Source: Thermoplasmatales archaeon
GTDB taxonomy: Archaea; Thermoplasmatota; Penumbrarchaeia; Penumbrarchaeales; Penumbrarchaeaceae
DNA: 49,647 bases
Direction: 5' to 3'
Assembly: GCA_030595715.1 (NCBI GenBank)
Contig: JAUVCN010000004.1
Coordinates: forward strand, 1-49,647
Every line of letters begins with the position of its first letter. Position 1 is the stretch's first letter. The position numbers were made by a program, and so were the translations under genes. Shown here piece after piece: positions 1 through 8,408 of the stretch. The notes under the pieces are model-generated. The model was not told the origin of the DNA. It saw only the letters and a list, made by a program, of their open reading frames with translations, and ran no database searches.

Positions 1-305
1 TGGGCTTTGTATTGAGCCATTTTAACATGACCAAATTTCAATTGGGGTGGATTCATGCTTGTAAGAAAAGATCCATTATTATCCATAATATTGATCGATA
101 CTTTGTGTTTCATCAACCAATTGATAGCTGAAAGAGTAACATTCCCCGAATGACCGTATATTATTATATTGTCATAATTAATAAAATTTAATTTGAATAT
201 CATCTCTGTAGGTTCCTTATTCCAACCTCTACCATCCATCACGATCAATTTATCATCATTTACATGCAGGTGAATGTTATAACCACTAAGAAGTAGAGAC
301 TTCAT
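1..305 (-). CDS. cas1: CRISPR-associated endonuclease Cas1, N-terminal part, truncated by window edge
   Basis: Manual reverse-complement translation from CAT at 303-305: MKSLLLSGYNIHLHVNDDKLIVMDGRGWNKEPTEMIFKLNFINYDNIIIYGHSGNVTLSAINWLMKHKVSINIMDNNGSFLTSMNPPQLKFGHVKMAQYKA. Matches the Cas1 N-terminal pattern LLxSGYxIxLxV..LxVxDG...IxIYGHSGNxTLxAIxWLxKHxVxxxIxxxxGxxLTxMxPP...xxAQYxA. Confidence 0.9.
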   Translation of the reverse strand, partial: MKSLLLSGYNIHLHVNDDKLIVMDGRGWNKEPTEMIFKLNFINYDNIIIYGHSGNVTLSAINWLMKHKVSINIMDNNGSFLTSMNPPQLKFGHVKMAQYKA

Positions 306-406
306 TTACTCACCTTCAACGGAATCAATGTATGAACCGGACAGCAACCATCACCTCGAATATCTACCAACACATTTTTGATAATAAACATCCCTAATAG
401 GAACAT
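302..406 (-). CDS. possible small ORF translationally coupled to cas1 (ATGA overlap); unknown
   Basis: Manual translation MFLLGMFIIKNVLVDIRGDGCCPVHTLIPLKVSK*. The TGA overlaps the cas1 ATG (ATGA). The open frame extends without an ATG to about 514 (...ERE DKCHLVRCTNHNFFIQ...). No family recognised. Confidence 0.25.
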   Translation of the reverse strand: MFLLGMFIIKNVLVDIRGDGCCPVHTLIPLKVSK

Positions 407-601
407 TTGGATAAAGAAATTATGGTTGGTACACCTGACAAGGTGGCATTTATCTTCCCTTTCCAATATTTGATTGACTGGAAACTTACAATTTAAAGCT
501 ACATTCCGAGTTTTTCAATTTCTAAACATGGATAATATTTTGGAGTGAACCCCCAAAGTGACACAACCAGTTAAGCAACAAGAACACCATGGGGGTGTAT
601 T

Positions 602-700
602 ATGGGAAAAACAAGACGAAAATATACCCGGGAGTTCAAGTTGTCTGTCATTCGAGAGTTGGAAGCGGGAATATCTTGGGTCCTCGATCCTCCAAAGTAA
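602..700 (+). pseudogene. N-terminal remnant of an IS-type transposase OrfA (HTH)
   Basis: Manual translation MGKTRRKYTREFKLSVIRELEAGISWVLDPPK*. The K/R-rich YTxEFKLxVxRExEAG start is typical of IS3-like OrfA, but it stops after 32 aa with no continuation recognised. Confidence 0.5.
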
Positions 701-770
701 TGCGCAACGGGTCCATTCAAGGTCCCCATCATGGGATAAGATAATAACGAGACCATCACGATACGATCAC

Positions 771-983
771 ATGGCGAGAGATGCGAAATGGATATTCGGG
801 ATGTCATTGTCCATGGTCCTGATGATATCATTGCTGATACTGGTCCTTTCATCGATACTTCTATCAATGAGTATCTTCAACGCATCACCCTGTCTTGTCA
901 CGATACTTTCCCTATCCTTCTCATTTATCGTAACTTACATGATGCTGACCCTCTGGATAAGAAGATGGTGGGATGGTCAATGA
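771..983 (+). CDS. possible small membrane protein (two hydrophobic segments)
   Basis: In-frame ATG inside the 558..983 ORF: MARDAKWIFGMSLSMVLMISLLILVLSSILLSMSIFNASPCLVTILSLSFSFIVTYMMLTLWIRRWWDGQ. Two hydrophobic stretches and a basic C-terminus. Confidence 0.35.
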   Translation: MARDAKWIFGMSLSMVLMISLLILVLSSILLSMSIFNASPCLVTILSLSFSFIVTYMMLTLWIRRWWDGQ

Positions 984-1055
984 TACTCTCCACAACAAAC
1001 CTTATTGTTCTATGATCCATTCAGGTGCCTGCATTATCCCAATGGAGGAACATGT

Positions 1056-1592
1056 ATGGGAGAAAGGATCGAGGAACAGGACCTGATAAAGGAACTTGGA
1101 GAAGAAAGGTTCGCCGAACTGACCTTCATGCACCTTCGGAACATGTGGGCAGTTGACGGACTCTATTTCCTCGGGATAGAGCAGAAGTTCGGAACGGAAT
1201 CTGCAACGGCGATCGATGCGGATGTGTGGAAGATCATGGGGAAGATAGAAGGAAGGAAACTGAAGAGGTTCCTGCACTTGGAGGGCGATCTTCCTTCGAT
1301 GATCAAGGGGCTCAAGTACAGTGGATGGGCAATGGACCTGGAGGACAAGGTCTGGGAGAAACTCGATGACGGCTCCATCCTGCTGAAAACGATCGAATGC
1401 AGGATACAGAACACCAGGGTAAAGGATGGACTGGAAGTATTCCCATGTAAACGTGTAAGATGGGGGTTCCTCAAGGCCTTTGCGAAGGCGTTCAACGAGA
1501 ACATAGAGGTCATATGCAACCAGTGTCCGCCGGATGAGCTGGAAGCAGGTAAATGGTGTGAATGGATATTTCGGATGAAGGAGGGATCTTAG
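1056..1592 (+). CDS. DUF6125-like family protein
   Basis: HLRNMWAVDGLYFLGIEQKFGTESATAIDADVWKIMGKIEGRKLKR resembles DUF6125-type proteins. Internal ATG at 1056 is preceded by GGAGG. Confidence 0.6.
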   Translation: MGERIEEQDLIKELGEERFAELTFMHLRNMWAVDGLYFLGIEQKFGTESATAIDADVWKIMGKIEGRKLKRFLHLEGDLPSMIKGLKYSGWAMDLEDKVWEKLDDGSILLKTIECRIQNTRVKDGLEVFPCKRVRWGFLKAFAKAFNENIEVICNQCPPDELEAGKWCEWIFRMKEGS

Positions 1593-3050
1593 ATGAGGAC
1601 ATCGGATGAATACAGGGAAAGTCTGAAAGCAATGAGAAAGAACGTATACAAATTTGGAGAGCAGATCGATGACATCACCATTCACCCATCAACAAGGAGA
1701 TGCGTGGCAGGTCATGCCCAGATATTCGATGCGACCATGAAAGATGAATACAGGGACCTCCTGACAACAACATCACATCTCACGGGGGAGACCATATCCC
1801 GATATCTCTCGATTGTGGGGTCCGAAGTGGACATGATCAAGAACGTCAAGATGAAACGCCTGATGTTCAATCTAACGGGAACCTGCACCGGGGGAAGATG
1901 TGTCGGTTTCAATGGTATCAATTCAATGTGGGCCACAACATATGACATAGATCAGGAGTTCGGCACCGATTACCACAAGAGGCTCAAGACCTGGCTGATA
2001 GAGGCCCAGAAGAAGGACATCACCCTGGCAGGGGCCCTTACGGATGCAAAAGGTAACAGGGCCCTCCCTCCGCATAAACAGGAGGACCCCGACATGTCCC
2101 TCCACATAGTGGAGAGACGCGATGACGGGATCGTCGTTCGAGGAGCAAAGGTGATGATCGCCGGTGTGGCTGCGGCAAACGAGATAATGATCCTCCCCGG
2201 AACCGGATACAAAGAACCTGATGCCGATTATGCCGTATCCTTTGTCATACAAAGGGATGCGGAGAACCTTACTGTAATAGAGGCCAGACATCCATCCGAT
2301 TCCAGGGACCATGAATGCGGATTCGACAATCCGGTAGAATATGGAGGGATCACGCAGGCATACCTGCTCTTTGATGATGTATTCGTACCGAACGATCGTG
2401 TCTTCATGGCGGGAGAGTGGAAATACGCCATGAAAGCCGTACTCAGCTTCATTGCCCCTTACCGTTCGGCCATCGGGGGATGTGTTGCCGGTCAGGGAGA
2501 TGTCATAGTGGGAGCATCCGCGTTGATGGCAAGGGCCAATGGGATCCATGAAAAGGTATTCAAGGACAAGATAACACAGATGGTCATCAACAACGAGACA
2601 ACATACGGGATGGGAATAGCCGCATCGGCACTTGGTAAGCTCCATCCTTCCGGTGTCTGGATACCGGATGGGACCCTTTCAAATGTGAACAAGGTGCATG
2701 TAGCCACACTTCCCTATGACACCAAGAGGATAGCCCAGGATATTGCAGGAGGAATTGCGGAAACGGGATGCATACCTTCCTGCGAGGACCTGCATTCGCC
2801 GGAATACGGGGAAATGCTCCGAAAATATCTCAAAGCCAACGTGGATGGAGAGACCAGGGTAAGGATAGCCCGCCTCATAGAATGGCTTACCATCGGCGGA
2901 GGCGTCCCCGGATGCATGCATGGAGGGGGCTCACCCGATGGTGCGAAACTCGTTCTCAACGCAACCACTGACATGGAACGTTATATCGATCTTGCAAGAG
3001 ATGTGGGGAGGGTTCACGAGAAGATCCCCGCTCCGGAAAGGAAGAGATAA
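1593..3050 (+). CDS. 4-hydroxybutyryl-CoA dehydratase / 4-hydroxyphenylacetate 3-hydroxylase (HpaB) family protein, divergent active site
   Basis: Full-length HpaB-family protein: AGHAQIFDATMKDEYRD, NGINSMWATTYDIDQEFGTDYHKR, LFDDVFVPNDRVFMAGEW, YRSAIGGCVAGQGDVIVGA, GGGVPGCMHGGGSPDGAKL. Confidence 0.9.
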   Translation: MRTSDEYRESLKAMRKNVYKFGEQIDDITIHPSTRRCVAGHAQIFDATMKDEYRDLLTTTSHLTGETISRYLSIVGSEVDMIKNVKMKRLMFNLTGTCTGGRCVGFNGINSMWATTYDIDQEFGTDYHKRLKTWLIEAQKKDITLAGALTDAKGNRALPPHKQEDPDMSLHIVERRDDGIVVRGAKVMIAGVAAANEIMILPGTGYKEPDADYAVSFVIQRDAENLTVIEARHPSDSRDHECGFDNPVEYGGITQAYLLFDDVFVPNDRVFMAGEWKYAMKAVLSFIAPYRSAIGGCVAGQGDVIVGASALMARANGIHEKVFKDKITQMVINNETTYGMGIAASALGKLHPSGVWIPDGTLSNVNKVHVATLPYDTKRIAQDIAGGIAETGCIPSCEDLHSPEYGEMLRKYLKANVDGETRVRIARLIEWLTIGGGVPGCMHGGGSPDGAKLVLNATTDMERYIDLARDVGRVHEKIPAPERKR

Positions 3051-3192
3051 TTCGCACCTTAACATCCAAACGATAAGGGTTAAGTAAGTCGAGAAACTAC
3101 CCGTTCTATCCCCCGAAATCTCATCCCATACGGGGAAGGATGGACCCTATCAGGGCCAATACGAAAGATATTGGACCATCGGAGGTTTGAAA

Positions 3193-4842
3193 ATGTCACT
3201 GGAAGATTGCAAAGCCGTTTCAGATATGGATTATGACACCCTTTATAATGAGTTCAAGTGGGACATTCCGGAGTATTACAATTTCGGGTTCGATGTGGTT
3301 GACAAATGGGCGGAGGACAGGACCAAACTATCTCTGGTATCCCTTCATGGTGATGGATCAAAGGCAAATTATCACACATTCTACGATCTGAAGGTCCTTT
3401 CCGACAAGTTCGCCAATATCCTGCTTGACCTCGGTTTGAAGAAGGGAGATCGGGTCCTTGTGATACTGGAATCGATCCCTCAGTGGTATGTGGTCCTTCT
3501 TGGAATGTTCAAGATCGGTGTGGTCCCGATGCCGGGAACGGTACTCCTTACCTCCAAGGACATCAAATACAGGATAAACAGTGCGGGGGCCAGCATGATC
3601 ATCACGGATGTGAACCATGTTGGAAGGGTGGAACGCATCGCAGCAGAATGCCCCACACTTGAGCACAAGATGATCGTAGATGCACCCGTAATGGAGTGGC
3701 TGGATTACAAGGATGAGATGGAAAAGGTGGCCAGGGAGCTTGATATGGATCGGGTTGAGCCCACAAAGACAACAGACCCGATGCTTCTCTATTTCACATC
3801 CGGAACAACTGGAAATCCCAAGATGGTCCTTCACACCCATTCCTATCCACTTGGCCACTATGTCACAGCGAAGTTCGCACAATCGCTGACATCCTGCGAC
3901 CTTCACTGGACCATCTCAGAGACAGGATGGGCCAAAGCGGCATGGGGAAAGCTGTTCGGTCAGATGATAGTCGGAGCAGCCATCATCCAGTGGGAAACGC
4001 CGGGCAGGTTCGATCCTGACGGGCTCCTTAAAGCAATGGCAAAGCAGGGGGTAACATCCTTCTGCGCTCCACCTACCGTTTACCGTCTTCTGATACAGCA
4101 GGACCTGACAAAATACAACCTCAAGCTCAGGAACTGTCTATCTGCAGGAGAACCACTGAACCCTGAAGTGATCAAGGTATGGAAGGAGACGTTCGGTTTG
4201 GACATATACGATTTCTTCGGACAGACGGAGACCGTATGCGTTCTGTCAAACTATCCCTTCATGCCCATCAAGTATGGTTCGGTTGGAAGACCAACCCCTG
4301 GACATGATGTGCGTATTGTGGACGATGAGGGCAATGAGATGCCGCCGGGAGATGAAGGCAACATAGCTATCTACCTGGGAGACAACAGACCCCCCGGTCT
4401 CATGAAGGAGTACTGGAAGGACGAAGAGGCCATGGCGAAGGCATTCCATCACGACCATTACTTCACAGGCGACAGGGCATATCGTGATGAGGACGGATAT
4501 TTCTGGTTCGTCGGAAGAGATGACGATGTCATCAAATCATCGGGATACAGAATAGGTCCATTCGAGGTGGAATCAGCCATTCAGGAACATCCATCGGTTG
4601 CCGAGTGCGCAGTCGTCGGAGCTCCGGACCCCAAGGGTCTAAGGGGTACCCTTGTGAAGGCCTATATCATACTGGTCAAGGGCTATGAGCCATCGGACGA
4701 CCTCACGAAAGACATTCAGAACCATGTCAAAGAGACGACCGCCCCGTACAAATATCCCAGACTGGTGGAATATGTAAAGGAGCTGCCAAAGACGATATCA
4801 GGCAAGATCAAGAGGAAGGACCTCAGAAAGGAATCCGAGTGA
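3193..4842 (+). CDS. AMP-forming acyl-CoA synthetase (medium-chain ACSM/acetyl-CoA synthetase-like)
   Basis: MLLYFTSGTTGNPKMVLHTH, YDFFGQTET, YFTGDRAYRDEDGYFWFVGRDDDVIKSSGYRIGPFEVE, KTISGKIKRKDLR. SD GGAGGT at 3181-3186 before ATG 3193. Confidence 0.93.
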   Translation: MSLEDCKAVSDMDYDTLYNEFKWDIPEYYNFGFDVVDKWAEDRTKLSLVSLHGDGSKANYHTFYDLKVLSDKFANILLDLGLKKGDRVLVILESIPQWYVVLLGMFKIGVVPMPGTVLLTSKDIKYRINSAGASMIITDVNHVGRVERIAAECPTLEHKMIVDAPVMEWLDYKDEMEKVARELDMDRVEPTKTTDPMLLYFTSGTTGNPKMVLHTHSYPLGHYVTAKFAQSLTSCDLHWTISETGWAKAAWGKLFGQMIVGAAIIQWETPGRFDPDGLLKAMAKQGVTSFCAPPTVYRLLIQQDLTKYNLKLRNCLSAGEPLNPEVIKVWKETFGLDIYDFFGQTETVCVLSNYPFMPIKYGSVGRPTPGHDVRIVDDEGNEMPPGDEGNIAIYLGDNRPPGLMKEYWKDEEAMAKAFHHDHYFTGDRAYRDEDGYFWFVGRDDDVIKSSGYRIGPFEVESAIQEHPSVAECAVVGAPDPKGLRGTLVKAYIILVKGYEPSDDLTKDIQNHVKETTAPYKYPRLVEYVKELPKTISGKIKRKDLRKESE

Positions 4843-4844
4843 TC

Positions 4845-7800
4845 TCAATCCTGTTTGGGGGGAAGGCCTATCTTTTCCTTGCCTTTCCCCTTCAATCTTT
4901 TATTTCCGGCATTGCCCTTCAGCTCATCCTTCTTTCCTGACGGGAAGGACCGGATAGTACCTTTTCTTGAGGGGATCACGTCAACATCCATCTCCCTCTG
5001 TCTGCGATCGATCCTGTAATAGGCATAACCCATTGCAAACAGGACGATCAACATTACGGCAAAGAACAGCCACAACAACAGCCCTGTATCATCGGGTTCA
5101 TTGACCTTCCCCGAACCGATGATCCCGCCTATATCGGCAGGATCGACGATCCTGACCGAGAGTGCCTTCGTGAACGAGGAAACCCCATCGAGAGATGTAA
5201 CCGTTACATTCAGTGTGTAGATACCTATCTCGGTATTCTCGTTCACCAGGATCATCAGGGTTGCGTTCATGGACGACCCGGGTGATATTTCGAGAAGATC
5301 GTTCTCTGTGTAGATGTCAATATCATCCCTGCGGGTAGCCTCGCCATCAAGCCTTATTTTGATGTTATCGAATGTGAATCCTCTGTTGTATATCTTCAAT
5401 TCCACCCTTTCGAACTTGATATCGGTCTCTCCCTTGATCTCATCCTCCGGAGGATAGATGACAATGGATGTCCTTTCGGACTCGACAAGAGGTGAATATA
5501 TCCCGATAGAGAGCGTGAAATGAGAGATAGGTGAGAAATCCCGCCCATCTGAGCATATGATCTGGATGTGGTACATGCCGGCTCCAAGTATCCTGTCAAC
5601 AACAAATTTCGGATCGGTATATGTCGTTGTCCATTCCTGGATATCCCCTCCATTATAGAAAGTGCCGATCCTGATGAAGTAGAGTACTGTCTCGTTCTCC
5701 TGATCGACCGATTCATCCCATCTAAGGGTTGGAGACGGATCACTCGTTGCTTTGGGTTCCAATCCGGTTACAGGAGAGGGGGGCATGTTCGCATCGTTCG
5801 ATATCAGAAGTATGGACTCTGCGGCAGTGCCGTTCAGTCCGTTTGCCTCGGGAACGATCTCTATCAGATAGGTCTTGCTGGGTGAGAACGTGGTCTCCTG
5901 ATCAGGATCAAAGTATGTGATCCCCGGTCCGAGGAACTTCCAATCCAGTATGGGTTCACCCGTGTCGACATCCGTGATCTTCATCCAGTATGAGACCAGA
6001 TCCCCATCGGGGTCATATGTGGGTGCCCATGTGATATGAGGTCTGACGGACCCTGATACCTTGGGTTGGATCGAGCTGACAGCATATGGAGGTCTATCCT
6101 CGATTATTATCTCCTCTTTCTCTATTACGACCTGGACACCGTTGGATATACTCTTGTGACCAAGATGATCCCTGGCGCTGAACCTGAAGAAATTATTGTA
6201 ACCGTATGCAAAGGAAAGGTTCAATTTGACATTGTATCCTCCTTCGCTTTCCGGGTCCTCCGAGATGTTTGCGCCGAACCCGGAGATCGGCATCCATTCA
6301 CCATAATTATCGGGTCCTCCAAGGGAGTATGAGACGTTGATGGAATCAAGGTCCAGTCCGGATCCGAGGTCCCAAACGGTCACATCAACAGCAACCTCGG
6401 TGTCATATGATCTCTGCCCCGAACGTGGCGAGTTCACTCTGAAAAAGGGTCCTGTTGGATCGACCCAGACATTGAACGTATCAGTTACCGTGTATCCATT
6501 CTCATCTTCACCGTTCCCAATTTTATCTTTGGCGCGGAACCTTACCTGATTCTCATCGCCTCCGAACAGGACGATATTGACGGTATATTTCACCGTGTTG
6601 TTGTCTATGATCTCCGAGGTCCCCTTCCTCTGCCAGCTTTCCCATGCTCCCGTTGCCAGGTTGTATCTTTGATAGGATATGGACCAGGGGTCAACACCTG
6701 ACAGTTCATCGGATATTTCCAGAGTGAAATCAACGATATTACTGTCCTTCCATTCATCAACTGCGGGCTCCAAGTAGGTGATAACGGGACCTTCGAAATC
6801 GAGGATGGGTCCACGTACCAGTGGTGTCCTGACCACTGTCCTGTTCCCGGACAATGCCGTAGCATTGAACCGATGATATAGTTCGAGCTCCCTTGTTGGA
6901 GTGACGGTCATTATGAATGTCTCACCATCTCGATAATCGAAGTTAACACCCTGTCCCATCCTCATGGTCATATTGAACGGACTTCCGGGATACGGGAACA
7001 GAAGACCTCCTGTGGACCTGTAATATAGTTCCAGCTTCGGATTTCCAGGCACCGGTATATCGTTCTCGAAGTCGGTGTATGTGACCCGGAATGTGTATTT
7101 CTCATTCAAACCCCCAAGGCTCGGGTTGACAATACCCCCCGAAAGAACCGGACCTTCACCCTCTTCTCCCGAGCCAACTGTCCGGGTATAGTAGATGTCC
7201 GCCTGTGAGTTTGTCCTGTAATCCCTCCATACAAGATGAGCTGCACCGTTCGATACTGCCAGGGAGGGTGTATCCTGGGTGATGCCAACTCCTGCATCAT
7301 TCACGGTCTTGACCGCATCGAATGAACCGTTCCCCCACATTCTGGTCATCTGTATGTCCGATCTCTGATCATTGAATCCGGGGGATGAAGTCCAGCAGAT
7401 GGAAATGTTGCCATCTCCCTCGATCCCCACTTCCGGTTCATACTGATGTCCGGAAGTTGAAAGTGGATGCGCAACCTCTTCCAGAGGGAACGATCGTGCA
7501 AGATCATTGGAGATCGTGATATAGATGTCCGCAGAGGACGTCCTGGAATCCTTCCATACGACAACAACGGCTGTCTCGTTGGCATCGATGTCGCTCATGT
7601 CCTGGTCGCTGGAGGATGGGTCCCTGTTGATAATGTATGACGGTAGGAATGTATCTCCTCCGTCCTCGGAAGAGCAGATCAGGATATCCATGTCTATCAG
7701 ACGATCCTCGGTCCAGACCACATGGATGTTGTCATCATCCGTAAATGCGACCCTGGGATTGTAGCAGTTATGGTCAACAGATGTATCGGAGATCCTCACT

Positions 7801-8408
7801 GCATCCTCGAACGTTCCATCACTTCCGGCATGGGCTCCAAATATCTGTTCATGACCTATCGAGAGCCTCGTATCCTCCCAGACGACCATGATCTTGCCGG
7901 TGGAGGAGACATCAAGATGAGGTAGTGTTTGACTTCCCATTAATTTGTATGATACCATGTAATTGCTGGAAAATGTCCCTCCACCATCTGTGGATCTGGA
8001 CATGTAGATCATGGGTCTTCCCTCTCTATCGTCGGACCAGACGATCCAGATCGTCCCATCCGGTCCAACCGATATCTCAGGATCGACCTGGTTTGAAACA
8101 TCATCGGTCAATGTCTCGGTGATGCTCGTGTCATCCACTCTCTTTTCGGGACCGAAGTTCAGACCGCCATCGTCCGAGGACCTGAAATAGAGATCCCAGT
8201 TACCGTTCCTTCTATCCTGCCAGACGATGTGGATATCATTTCCATCAGCGGCAATATCGGGTCTCCCCTGGTCAACATCCGCTGCATCATTATTGATCAA
8301 TATGTCATCTTCGAATGCCAGTGCTCCTTCTGTATGGGTGTTCACCATAAGTCCCATGAACGAAATGGAGATCATGAGGAATGCCAGTGCAAAGTAGTTG
8401 ATCCTCAT
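4845..8408 (-). CDS. secreted membrane-anchored surface protein, BNR/sialidase-like propeller plus Ig/Fn3-like domains, C-terminal TM and basic tail
   Basis: Signal-like N-terminus (MRINYFALAFLMISISFMGLMV); Asp-box motifs (SSDDGGLNFG, STDGGGTFSS, SEDGGDTFLP); TM LLLWLFFAVMLIVLFAMGYAYY then a basic tail. Start ATG at 8406-8408 overlaps the upstream stop (ATGA). Confidence 0.85.
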   Translation of the reverse strand: MRINYFALAFLMISISFMGLMVNTHTEGALAFEDDILINNDAADVDQGRPDIAADGNDIHIVWQDRRNGNWDLYFRSSDDGGLNFGPEKRVDDTSITETLTDDVSNQVDPEISVGPDGTIWIVWSDDREGRPMIYMSRSTDGGGTFSSNYMVSYKLMGSQTLPHLDVSSTGKIMVVWEDTRLSIGHEQIFGAHAGSDGTFEDAVRISDTSVDHNCYNPRVAFTDDDNIHVVWTEDRLIDMDILICSSEDGGDTFLPSYIINRDPSSSDQDMSDIDANETAVVVVWKDSRTSSADIYITISNDLARSFPLEEVAHPLSTSGHQYEPEVGIEGDGNISICWTSSPGFNDQRSDIQMTRMWGNGSFDAVKTVNDAGVGITQDTPSLAVSNGAAHLVWRDYRTNSQADIYYTRTVGSGEEGEGPVLSGGIVNPSLGGLNEKYTFRVTYTDFENDIPVPGNPKLELYYRSTGGLLFPYPGSPFNMTMRMGQGVNFDYRDGETFIMTVTPTRELELYHRFNATALSGNRTVVRTPLVRGPILDFEGPVITYLEPAVDEWKDSNIVDFTLEISDELSGVDPWSISYQRYNLATGAWESWQRKGTSEIIDNNTVKYTVNIVLFGGDENQVRFRAKDKIGNGEDENGYTVTDTFNVWVDPTGPFFRVNSPRSGQRSYDTEVAVDVTVWDLGSGLDLDSINVSYSLGGPDNYGEWMPISGFGANISEDPESEGGYNVKLNLSFAYGYNNFFRFSARDHLGHKSISNGVQVVIEKEEIIIEDRPPYAVSSIQPKVSGSVRPHITWAPTYDPDGDLVSYWMKITDVDTGEPILDWKFLGPGITYFDPDQETTFSPSKTYLIEIVPEANGLNGTAAESILLISNDANMPPSPVTGLEPKATSDPSPTLRWDESVDQENETVLYFIRIGTFYNGGDIQEWTTTYTDPKFVVDRILGAGMYHIQIICSDGRDFSPISHFTLSIGIYSPLVESERTSIVIYPPEDEIKGETDIKFERVELKIYNRGFTFDNIKIRLDGEATRRDDIDIYTENDLLEISPGSSMNATLMILVNENTEIGIYTLNVTVTSLDGVSSFTKALSVRIVDPADIGGIIGSGKVNEPDDTGLLLWLFFAVMLIVLFAMGYAYYRIDRRQREMDVDVIPSRKGTIRSFPSGKKDELKGNAGNKRLKGKGKEKIGLPPKQD

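Noticed and set aside
1-560. CRISPR repeat array next to cas1
   Set aside because: No direct repeats with regular spacing seen between cas1 and the first plus-strand genes; any array must lie outside the window.
1002-2645. Minus-strand ORFs of 227 and 240 aa opposite the DUF6125-like and HpaB-family genes
   Set aside because: Antisense shadow ORFs with no domain-like sequence, opposite strongly supported coding regions.
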